A program made the translations under genes and the position numbers. A stretch of 5,908 nt of DNA from Armatimonadetes bacterium RBG_19FT_COMBO_69_19 (GTDB taxonomy: Bacteria > Sysuimicrobiota > Sysuimicrobiia > Sysuimicrobiales > Kaftiobacteriaceae), in contig MENB01000139.1 in the NCBI GenBank assembly GCA_001768125.1, positions 6,360-12,267 of the forward strand, given 5' to 3'. How positions within the stretch are numbered: position 1 is the stretch's first letter; the number at the start of each line of letters is the position of its first letter. Shown here one piece after another: positions 1 to 5,653 of this stretch. The notes beneath the pieces are model-generated. The model had not been told where the DNA came from. It worked only from the letters and a program-made list of their open reading frames with translations, and did not search any database.

Positions 1-1065
1 GATGACCAGCGTGCTCACCATGAAGGCCATGCCCACCAGCGGATGCATCCCGCTGACGAACATGTGGTGGCCCCAGACGATGAAGCTCAGGAACCCGATC
101 GCGGCGAGTGAGGCGACCATGAACGGGTAGCCGAAGATCGGCTTGCGGGCGTTGTTCGACAGGATCTCGGAGACGATGCCCATCGGGAGCAGGATCACGA
201 CGTAGACCTCGGGGTGGCCGAGGAACCAGAACAGATGCTGCCACAGCAGGGGGCTGCCCCCGCTGTGCTGGACGAGCTGGGAGCCGATGACCACGCCGGA
301 GGGGACGAAGAAGCTCGTCCCGGCGGTGCGATCGAACAGCAGCATGATGGCCGCCGCGACGAGCACCGGGAAGGACAACAGCATCAGGATCGCCGTGATG
401 AACAGCCCCCAGATCGTGAGCGGCAGGCGCATCAGCGAGAGGCCACGCGCGCGCAGCTGTAGGATGGTCGTGATGTAATTCAGCGAGCCGAGCAGGAAGG
501 CGATGATGAGGATGGCCAGGCTCACCAGCCACAAGGTCTGGCCGAGCCCCGAGCCCGGGGCCGCCCCGGGCAGGGCGGAGAGCGGAGGGTACGCCGTCCA
601 GCCGGCGTTCGGGGCGCCCCCGCTCACGAAGAAGGCCGCGAGCAGCACGATGATTGCCGGCGGGTAGAGCCAGTACGAGATCATGTTCATGAACGGGAAG
701 GCCATGTCCCGCGCCCCGATCTGCAGCGGGATGAGGAAGTTCCCGAAGCCGCCCGACAGCGCCGTGGTGAGCACGAAGAAGATCATGATCGTGCCGTGCA
801 TGGTCACCACGGCGAGGTAGAAGTCGGGCCTCATCGTGCCATCCCCGGTGAACCCTCCAGGGAAGAGCATCCCGACCAGCGGCCACTTCGCATCCGGCCA
901 GCCTAGCTGCAGGCGGATCAGCATCGCCAGGGTGGCGCCGATCAGGGCCATGAAGAGCGAGCTGAACAGGTACTGGATGCCGATAATCTTGTGGTCCTGG
1001 CTGAAGATGTAGCGGGTCAGGAAGCTCTGGTGATGCTTAGCGTGCGCCTCGTGTGTGACCGCCAT
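1..1065 (-). CDS. coxA: Cytochrome c oxidase subunit I, N-terminal part (cut by the left edge)
   Basis: Catalytic subunit of an A1-type haem-copper oxidase, a membrane protein that reduces O2 to water and pumps protons. I translated 355 codons from the ATG at 1065; the reading frame is open to base 1. Seen: low-spin haem ligand His90 in the MHGT motif; the D-channel pattern N-x10-D-x6-N (Asn109, Asp120, Asn127); the CuB/E/Y motif GHPEVY with His284, Glu286 and Tyr288; and the CuB pair His333-His334 in WGHH. The Glu in HPEVY marks the A1 class. The K-channel Lys and the His ligands of haems a and a3 near the C-terminus lie beyond the window. Start choice: GGGAGGA at 1074-1080 stands 8 bases before the ATG. 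The loop before GHPEVY (about residues 254-270) is longer than in Paracoccus-type subunit I. It is probably co-transcribed with the subunit II gene 26 bp upstream; subunits III and IV would be expected past the left edge. Confidence 0.97.
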   Translation of the reverse strand, partial: MAVTHEAHAKHHQSFLTRYIFSQDHKIIGIQYLFSSLFMALIGATLAMLIRLQLGWPDAKWPLVGMLFPGGFTGDGTMRPDFYLAVVTMHGTIMIFFVLTTALSGGFGNFLIPLQIGARDMAFPFMNMISYWLYPPAIIVLLAAFFVSGGAPNAGWTAYPPLSALPGAAPGSGLGQTLWLVSLAILIIAFLLGSLNYITTILQLRARGLSLMRLPLTIWGLFITAILMLLSFPVLVAAAIMLLFDRTAGTSFFVPSGVVIGSQLVQHSGGSPLLWQHLFWFLGHPEVYVVILLPMGIVSEILSNNARKPIFGYPFMVASLAAIGFLSFIVWGHHMFVSGMHPLVGMAFMVSTLVI

Positions 1066-1091
1066 CAGGCCTGTCCTCCCAGAAGCATTGG

Positions 1092-1922
1092 TCAGGGCAG
1101 TGCGGGCTGCTGCGACGCGAGCCAGACGTCAAACGCCGCCTGCGGCTCGACGACGATCTTCCCGCGCATGATGTAGTGCCCCACGCCGCACAGCTCGGCG
1201 CAGGCGATCTCGTAGCCGCCCGCCTTCGTGGGCTGGAAGATGACGTCGATGGTCATCCCCGGCACGGCGTCCTGCTTCACCCGGAACTGCGGGATGAAGA
1301 AGCTGTGCAGCACGTCCTTGCTGCGCAGCCGGACGTGCACGGGGCGGTTCTCCACCAGGTGCAGCTCACGCACGACCACGTCGTCCGCCCCGGCCGGGTC
1401 GTCCGCCACGAGCCCCAGCGGATTCGCGCGCAGGTTGATGGACGACGGGTCGACGCGGCCGAACTGCCCGTCGGCGCCGGGATAGCGGAAGACCCAGCCG
1501 AACTGCTCCGCCCGGACCTCGACCAGCACCGCGTTGGGCGGCGCGGGCTGGTGGATCCGCGCCCAGACGACGCCGCCCATCGCGATGAGCGTGACCAGGA
1601 TGGCCGCCGGCGCGAGCGTGTAGGTGAGCTCGAGCGTGGGGTGGTCGTGCCAGTAGTCCGCCGTCTTGCGGCGGGCGCCGGTCCAGATCACCAGGGCGAG
1701 CAGCACGTGAACGAGGACGAAGACAAAGCCGGTCACGGCGAGCGTTGTGCCGAAGAGGCGGTCGATGTCGGCGGCCTGCGTGCTGGCGGCCGGGGGGAGC
1801 CACCAGCGCGCCCGTGCCACGAGGAAGGAGAGGACGCCGCCGCCCCCGATGACGAGCAGCAGGGCCAGGCTGAGCTGGCGCGCCGTCCGCCGCGCGTCCG
1901 TAAAGGTCACAGGTTCGGCCAT
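1092..1922 (-). CDS. coxB: Cytochrome c oxidase subunit II with complete CuA site
   Basis: A 276-residue protein that takes electrons from cytochrome c through a binuclear CuA centre and passes them to subunit I. CuA ligands are all present in the C-terminal cupredoxin domain: His206, then the CAELCGxxHxxM block with Cys241, Glu243, Cys245, His249 and Met252. The canonical two membrane helices are about residues 58-82 and 97-121, the second opening with the family's LE..T...P pattern. An extra hydrophobic stretch at 17-36 follows an Arg-rich N-terminus and may be a signal peptide (possible A-R-A cleavage near 36-38) or a third helix; no lipobox is seen. In the aromatic electron-entry motif the sequence is Q140-F-G-W143, so the first Trp of the usual QWYW is Phe. 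No cytochrome c domain is fused at the C-terminus. Start: the ATG at 1922 has GAGGA about 9 bases upstream. It precedes subunit I in the same operon. Confidence 0.97.
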   Translation of the reverse strand: MAEPVTFTDARRTARQLSLALLLVIGGGGVLSFLVARARWWLPPAASTQAADIDRLFGTTLAVTGFVFVLVHVLLALVIWTGARRKTADYWHDHPTLELTYTLAPAAILVTLIAMGGVVWARIHQPAPPNAVLVEVRAEQFGWVFRYPGADGQFGRVDPSSINLRANPLGLVADDPAGADDVVVRELHLVENRPVHVRLRSKDVLHSFFIPQFRVKQDAVPGMTIDVIFQPTKAGGYEIACAELCGVGHYIMRGKIVVEPQAAFDVWLASQQPALP

Positions 1923-1944
1923 GAATGGATGTCCTCGAGGATGA

Positions 1945-1963
1945 AGGAGGTCTGAGTCCTCCT
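1945..1963 (-). promoter_or_regulatory. Inverted repeat in the coxB leader
   Basis: A perfect 6-bp inverted repeat, AGGAGG / CCTCCT with a 7-base loop, lies 23-41 bases upstream of the coxB ATG. Read on the minus strand, the first arm is itself an AGGAGG Shine-Dalgarno-like sequence that the second arm would pair with. A separate 10-bp palindrome, TCCTCGAGGA (1932-1941), contains the GAGGA likely used as the coxB ribosome site. The arrangement could affect translation, but there is no T tract and no recognised riboswitch. Function is inferred only. Confidence 0.35.
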
Positions 1964-1965
1964 AG

Positions 1966-1994
1966 ATTCAACAGGAAATTCCACCGCCGTGCAA
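1966..1994 (-). promoter_or_regulatory. Candidate sigma70-like promoter for coxB-coxA
   Basis: On the minus strand TTGCAC (1994-1989) and TTGAAT (1971-1966) are separated by exactly 17 bases. The -10 matches the consensus at 4 of 6 positions and the -35 at 3 of 6. This is the only AT-rich patch in the 112-bp gap, and it sits at a sensible distance from the coxB start. A small GGAA-A-TTCC dyad (1974-1982) lies within the spacer, where a regulator could bind. The match is weak, and read-through from the kinase-regulator pair is an alternative. Confidence 0.3.
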
Positions 1995-2004
1995 GCGCCT
2001 CCTG

Positions 2005-2020
2005 CGCGCGTGAGCGCGCG
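2005..2020 (-). terminator. GC hairpin downstream of the response regulator gene
   Basis: CGCGCG-TGAG-CGCGCG forms a 6-bp all-GC stem with a tetraloop, beginning 14 bases past the regulator's stop codon. There is no T run after it on the minus strand, so it is not a classical intrinsic terminator. It could attenuate read-through into coxB, stabilise the mRNA end, or be a chance product of GC-rich sequence. Confidence 0.3.
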
Positions 2021-2034
2021 AAGCGTGCGCGGCC

Positions 2035-2688
2035 CTACGCCTGGATGAGGCCCTTGCGGATGGCGTACCGCACCAGCTCGGTGCGGTCGTGGAGGCCGAG
2101 CTTCTCGAGGATGTGCGCGCGGTGCGTCTGCACCGTCTTGATGCTGATGTACAGCTTCTCGGCGATCTGCTGGTTGCTGAGCCCTTGGGCGATCAGGGTG
2201 AGGATCTCTTTCTCGCGCGTGGTCAGCCCGTCGTAGCGCTCGCGCTCCTCACCCGTCTCGACGCGCCTCAGGTAGTCCTCGACGACCTTGCGGGCGATGG
2301 ACGGATAAAGGAACGCTTCGCCTTTCGCGGCGGCCCGCACGGCCTGGACGAGGTCCTGTGCGGCCGCGCGCTTGAGCACGTAGCCCGCCGCCCCGGCCCG
2401 CAGCAGCTGGAACACGTAAGTTTCGTCCTCGTGCATGGTGAGGGCCAGGACCTGTACCTCGGGATGCTTGGTCTTGACGCGCTGGGTCGCTTCGATGCCG
2501 CCCATCCCGGGCATGCTGATGTCCATGATCACGACCTGCGGGCGCAGGGAGGCGACCAGATCGAGGGCCTGCTGGCCGTCGCCGGCCTCGCCCACGACCT
2601 CGATGTCCTGCTCGCGGGCGAGGATCATCCGCACGCCCTCGCGGACGATGGCGTGGTCATCGGCCACGACGACCTTAATCCTGGCCAT
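2035..2688 (-). CDS. NarL/LuxR-family response regulator
   Basis: A 217-residue DNA-binding regulator, the expected phosphoacceptor partner of the adjoining kinase. The receiver domain (about 3-120) has the acidic pair Asp10-Asp11, the phosphorylated Asp56 in VIMDISMPGM, Thr84 and Lys106, so it looks fully functional. A linker leads to a LuxR-type helix-turn-helix (about 155-213) starting LTTREKEIL, with recognition-helix residues around 182-197 (SIKTVQTHRAHILEKL). Length and layout are normal for NarL, DegU and LiaR relatives. Its ATG lies inside the end of the kinase gene (14-bp overlap) with only a weak AGGTGG site, so the two are probably translationally coupled. The next gene downstream on the same strand is coxB, which makes the oxidase genes plausible targets, though no operator can be proved from the sequence. 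Confidence 0.95.
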   Translation of the reverse strand: MARIKVVVADDHAIVREGVRMILAREQDIEVVGEAGDGQQALDLVASLRPQVVIMDISMPGMGGIEATQRVKTKHPEVQVLALTMHEDETYVFQLLRAGAAGYVLKRAAAQDLVQAVRAAAKGEAFLYPSIARKVVEDYLRRVETGEERERYDGLTTREKEILTLIAQGLSNQQIAEKLYISIKTVQTHRAHILEKLGLHDRTELVRYAIRKGLIQA

Positions 2689-4423
2689 CCACGCCCACCT
2701 GGACCGGGATCACCGCCTCCACCCTCGTGCCCCCACCTTCCCGGGACTCCATCCGGAGTGTGCCGCCGAGCAGTTCGGCGCGTTCCCGCATCCCCAGCAG
2801 CCCCATCCCGCCCTCGCGCCGGGTGGTGACGTGCGAGAGGTCGAAGCCGCGGCCGTCGTCCGTGATCGCCACCCGCACGTCCTGCGGGGTGACCGCGATC
2901 TCGATCCCCGCGCGATGGGCCTGAGCGTGTTTCAAGATGTTCGTGAGGGCCTCCTGCACGATGCGGAACACCGCGGTTTCGATGTGATGGGGCAGGCGTT
3001 CGTCGGCGCCGGTGATGCTCATCGTCACGTGCAGCCCCTGTGGCTCGACGTTCTCCTTGACGTACCAGCGCACGGCCGCGGCGAGGCCGAGGTCGTCCAG
3101 GATGGTGGGGCGCAGGTCGTAGATCATGCGGCGCAGCTCGGCCAGCGTACCCTCGGCGATGCCGCGCAGCCGCGCCAGGCGTTCCGGCTCGATCCCCTGC
3201 TCGGCCTGCTCGGCCATCTCCAGGTTGAGGATGAGGGCGGTGAGGGCCTGGCCGGCCTGGTCGTGCAGCTCGCGGGCGATGCGCCGCCGCTCGTCCTCCT
3301 GGGCGCTGATCAGCTTCTCGAGGAGTTTCCCGCGCAGGGCCTCCTTCTCCCTCAGCTCCTCGTACAATCGAGCGCGCTCCGCGGCCAGGCCGATCTGGTC
3401 GCCGATCGCGGAGAGTGTGGCGAGCTCGCGCGGGGTCAGCGCCCGCCGCGACGGGAGCACGAGGTTCATCACGCCGATCAGGCCGCCGCCCGCGGTGCGC
3501 AGCGGCACCGTAGCGTGGCGCGGCTGGGCCCAGCCCGCCTTCTCCAGCCGCATGCACTCCACGAGGTTCACGGCCTGGGTCAGCGCCCCCTCGCGCAGCA
3601 GCTGCAGGCAGCGGCAGTCGCCCCGCATCGGCGCCATCCCGTCCGCGGCGAGCTGCAGGGGCAGGTTCTCGGCGGCCGCGACACGGAACTCCGAGCCGTC
3701 CCGCAGGAAGATCCAGCCGCTGTACAGCCGCATCATCGTCACGAGCTGGCCGAGCGCCTCGCCTAACGCCCCGCGCGTATCCAGCGAGCGGTTCAGGGTC
3801 TCGGCGACGGTGCGCATCGTGACGAGTTCGCGCGTGCGCTGCCAGGCCCGCAGGATGATGCCCGTCCCGAAGGCGAGCGTGAAGATGCCGGAGAAGGCGG
3901 CGCCGACCGGGGCCAGCGCGGGATGGGTGCGGAGGAACGGGTAGTCGAGGGCGTGGATGCCGGTCAGGAGGAGGCCCCAGAACAGGAGGCGGCTGCTCTG
4001 GTTGAGGAGCCCGCCCTCTCGGCGGTAGAACAGCCAGGCGCTGGCGATGAAGCCCGCGGCGCCCCCGAGCGAGGCGACCGTCGCGGCCGCGAGCCAGGAG
4101 GTGGGTTGCAGCAACGCCGCGAGCAGGGCCAGTGCGGCGGCCAGGGCGGTGCTCCACCACAGCGGCTGGAAGCTGTAGACCATCGCCCACGCCGCGACGA
4201 TGAAGAACAGGTGCCGCAGCGCGAACCAGGCCGGCGCGGCGCCGATCGCCAGGACCGCTTCCGTGAAGACGTGCGCCGCGAAGAAAGCGTAGGCGAGCGA
4301 CCACCAGCCGAAGAGCCGCTCGCGGCCGTCCAGGTACCGGAGGAGGAGGAAGAGAGCGACGACGAGATGGATGCCCACGCCCACCGTGAGCGCGGCGACG
4401 AGAGGACTCATCGGAAGGCCCAT
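2675..4423 (-). CDS. Membrane sensor histidine kinase (7TM-GAF-HisKA_3-HATPase)
   Basis: A 582-residue kinase of the NarX/DesK class. Seven hydrophobic helices occupy about residues 6-192; the sixth ends in an H157-x2-D-Y-P-F-L-R165 motif that I recall from other multi-span bacterial sensor regions but cannot assign to a named family. A GAF domain spans about 205-350 and carries Cys270, Cys272, Cys290 and His303. A short coiled stretch (about 348-372) joins the HisKA_3 domain with phosphoacceptor His387 in ELHDQAGQ; Asp388-x3-Gln392 fits the DxxxQ phosphatase motif, suggesting both kinase and phosphatase activity. The ATPase domain has the N box (Glu491, Asn495), DDGRGFD (522-528) and the glycine-rich GGMGLLGM (538-545). 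Start: the ATG at 4423 is the furthest-upstream ATG, GTG or TTG start available in frame; Met5 at 4411 is an alternative. Neither has a good ribosome site. It overlaps the regulator gene downstream and is divergent from pfkA. Confidence 0.95.
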   Translation of the reverse strand: MGLPMSPLVAALTVGVGIHLVVALFLLLRYLDGRERLFGWWSLAYAFFAAHVFTEAVLAIGAAPAWFALRHLFFIVAAWAMVYSFQPLWWSTALAAALALLAALLQPTSWLAAATVASLGGAAGFIASAWLFYRREGGLLNQSSRLLFWGLLLTGIHALDYPFLRTHPALAPVGAAFSGIFTLAFGTGIILRAWQRTRELVTMRTVAETLNRSLDTRGALGEALGQLVTMMRLYSGWIFLRDGSEFRVAAAENLPLQLAADGMAPMRGDCRCLQLLREGALTQAVNLVECMRLEKAGWAQPRHATVPLRTAGGGLIGVMNLVLPSRRALTPRELATLSAIGDQIGLAAERARLYEELREKEALRGKLLEKLISAQEDERRRIARELHDQAGQALTALILNLEMAEQAEQGIEPERLARLRGIAEGTLAELRRMIYDLRPTILDDLGLAAAVRWYVKENVEPQGLHVTMSITGADERLPHHIETAVFRIVQEALTNILKHAQAHRAGIEIAVTPQDVRVAITDDGRGFDLSHVTTRREGGMGLLGMRERAELLGGTLRMESREGGGTRVEAVIPVQVGVDGQD

Positions 4424-4473
4424 TCGCGTTGCGGGCAGGTGACTCCTGGACGGGGTATGATGGAGGAAGATTG
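4424..4473. promoter_or_regulatory. Divergent intergenic region between the sensor kinase and pfkA genes
   Basis: Only 50 bases separate the two divergently read genes, so the promoters must lie here or overlap the coding ends. I find no convincing -35/-10 pair in either direction. The one TATGAT (4456-4461) is too close to the pfkA start to be its -10 and still keep the ribosome site in the transcript. The main readable signal is the pfkA ribosome site. Confidence 0.4.
4462..4467 (+). promoter_or_regulatory. Ribosome binding site that fixes the pfkA start
   Basis: GGAGGA stands 6 bases before the ATG at 4474. It supports the MKRIAVLTSGG start over the upstream in-frame TTG at 4429, which would add 15 residues with no family counterpart and would overlap this site. 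Confidence 0.85.
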
Positions 4474-5445
4474 ATGAAACGGATCGCGGTCCTCACGAGC
4501 GGCGGCGATGCGCCGGGGATGAACGCGGCGATCCGCGCGGTCGTGCGGACCGGCGTGGCGCAGGGGTGGGATGTCTACGGGGTACGCCTGGGCTACGTCG
4601 GGCTGATCGCCGGGGAGATCTTCCCGCTGTCCGCGCGTGACGTCGGCGGGATCATGCAGCAGGCGGGCACGGTCCTGCGCAGCGCGCGCGCCCCCGAGTT
4701 CAAGCAGGAATCCGGCCGGCGACAGGCCCTTGACGTGCTCGAGCGCACGGGCGTCGACGCCCTGGTCGTCATCGGCGGCAGCGGCACCCAGGCCGGCGCG
4801 GCCGAGCTCTCCCGGATGGGCTACCCCGTGGTGGGCGTCGCTTCGACCATCGACAACGATATCTACGGTACCGAGATGAGCATCGGCGTCGATACGGCGC
4901 TGAACATCGCCCTCGAGGCGATCGACCGGCTGAAGGCGACGGCCTCCGCGTTGCAGCGGGCGTTCCTCATCGAGGTCATGGGCCGCGACTGCGGCTACCT
5001 CGCCCTCATGGCCGCCCTGGCCGGCGGGGCCGAGGCGGTGGTCATCCCCGAGTTTGAGACCGATCCTGAAGCGTTGATCGACGATCTCCGGGCGGCCTAC
5101 GAGCGGGGCAAGGCGCACAGCATCGTCGTCGTCGCGGAAGGCGCGCGCTTCGACGCGGAACGCCTCGTGCACTACTTTCAGGAGCACCGCGATCGCATCG
5201 GGTTCGTCGTCCGGGCGACCATCCTCGGCCACGTGCAGCGCGGGGGCATCCCCACGGCCTTCGACCGCGTCCTGGCGAGCCGGCTGGGCGCCGGCGCGGT
5301 AGGGGAGCTCGCGGCCGGGCGGGCCGGCGTGATGATGGGTCTGACGCGCGGTGAGATCACGGGGACCCCGCTGGAGGTGGTCGCCGCGAGCCGCAAGACG
5401 CTGGATCCACGGCTGCTGGAACTGGCAAAGGTGCTGGCGACATGA
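4474..5445 (+). CDS. pfkA: 6-phosphofructokinase (PfkA family)
   Basis: A 323-residue cytoplasmic enzyme that phosphorylates fructose 6-phosphate to fructose 1,6-bisphosphate in glycolysis. Length matches short bacterial PfkA, and the numbering runs with Bacillus/E. coli PFK through the first half. Seen: nucleotide loop TSGGDAPGMN (8-17); Arg72 in SARAPEF; TIDND (125-129) with catalytic Asp127; Arg162; MGR at 169-171; Glu187; and the RATxLGHVQRGG substrate block with Arg247, His253 and Arg256. By hand alignment GGSGT (101-105) has Ser103 where classical ATP enzymes have the Mg-binding Asp103. Gly104 is kept, and residue 124 is Ser. PPi-dependent enzymes typically have Asp104 and Lys124, so ATP is the likelier donor, with donor preference unproved. 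Arg21, Arg25, Lys213 and Glu187 suggest a retained effector pocket. The gene is probably followed in the same transcript by the small membrane-protein gene 36 bp downstream. Confidence 0.95.
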   Translation: MKRIAVLTSGGDAPGMNAAIRAVVRTGVAQGWDVYGVRLGYVGLIAGEIFPLSARDVGGIMQQAGTVLRSARAPEFKQESGRRQALDVLERTGVDALVVIGGSGTQAGAAELSRMGYPVVGVASTIDNDIYGTEMSIGVDTALNIALEAIDRLKATASALQRAFLIEVMGRDCGYLALMAALAGGAEAVVIPEFETDPEALIDDLRAAYERGKAHSIVVVAEGARFDAERLVHYFQEHRDRIGFVVRATILGHVQRGGIPTAFDRVLASRLGAGAVGELAAGRAGVMMGLTRGEITGTPLEVVAASRKTLDPRLLELAKVLAT

Positions 5446-5481
5446 TGCTTGAGCGCGCCATCCCTCGGAGCTGAGGCGGGC

Positions 5482-5652
5482 ATGAACGACGAGAGCAAGG
5501 CGGTGCTGCGGGCAGTCCGCTGGGTGGCCCTGATCTCGGCGGTGACGGTGGGGACCGTGCTCGTGGTCCTGCTCGTCTACATCGCGTACATCTACAGTCT
5601 CTGGACGCACGCGATGCAGGCCGAGGGCGCGCCCGGCGCCCCGCCGCCGTAA
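5482..5652 (+). CDS. Small single-span membrane protein, function unknown
   Basis: A 56-residue protein that I do not recognise. It has a short charged N-terminus with Arg10 and Arg13, one strong hydrophobic helix at about residues 14-38, an aromatic band at its outer end (Tyr33, Tyr36, Tyr38, Trp41), His43 and Met45, then a flexible Ala/Gly/Pro tail ending in three prolines. By the positive-inside rule the N-terminus should be cytoplasmic. Start: the ATG at 5482 has GAGG at 5473-5476, 5 bases away; the in-frame TTG at 5449 has no ribosome site. That GAGG can pair with CCTC at 5463-5466 in a weak hairpin. The gene lies 36 bp after pfkA on the same strand and ends one base short of the convergent copper ATPase stop. 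It could be a small accessory subunit of a membrane complex, but nothing in the sequence says which. Confidence 0.65.
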   Translation: MNDESKAVLRAVRWVALISAVTVGTVLVVLLVYIAYIYSLWTHAMQAEGAPGAPPP

Positions 5653-5653
5653 C

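Noticed and set aside
1176..1955. 259-codon open frame on the plus strand opposite subunit II
   Set aside because: Antisense of coxB with a biased Asp/Arg/His/Gly composition and no ribosome site worth noting.
2435..3766. 443-codon open frame on the plus strand opposite the regulator and kinase
   Set aside because: No recognisable motif and shadow-like composition. The opposite strand encodes well-conserved HisKA_3, HATPase and receiver domains.
4456..4461. TATGAT as a -10 box for pfkA
   Set aside because: Transcription would begin near 4468, after the GGAGGA ribosome site at 4462-4467, and no -35 lies at 16-18 bases upstream.
4429..4473. TTG at 4429 as the pfkA start
   Set aside because: Adds 15 residues with no family match, whereas the ATG at 4474 has a strong ribosome site and gives the standard PfkA N-terminus.
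2625..4496. 623-codon open frame on the minus strand, overlapping the sensor kinase
   Set aside because: It runs through the kinase gene in another frame, and its product is Arg/Pro/Gly-rich low-complexity sequence, typical of GC-rich frame shadows. The kinase frame has all the family motifs.
5449..5481. TTG at 5449 as the start of the small membrane protein
   Set aside because: No ribosome site, whereas the ATG at 5482 has GAGG 5 bases upstream.
4408..5610. 400-codon open frame on the minus strand opposite pfkA
   Set aside because: Antisense shadow rich in Asp, Arg, His and Ala with no domain, opposite an unmistakable PFK.
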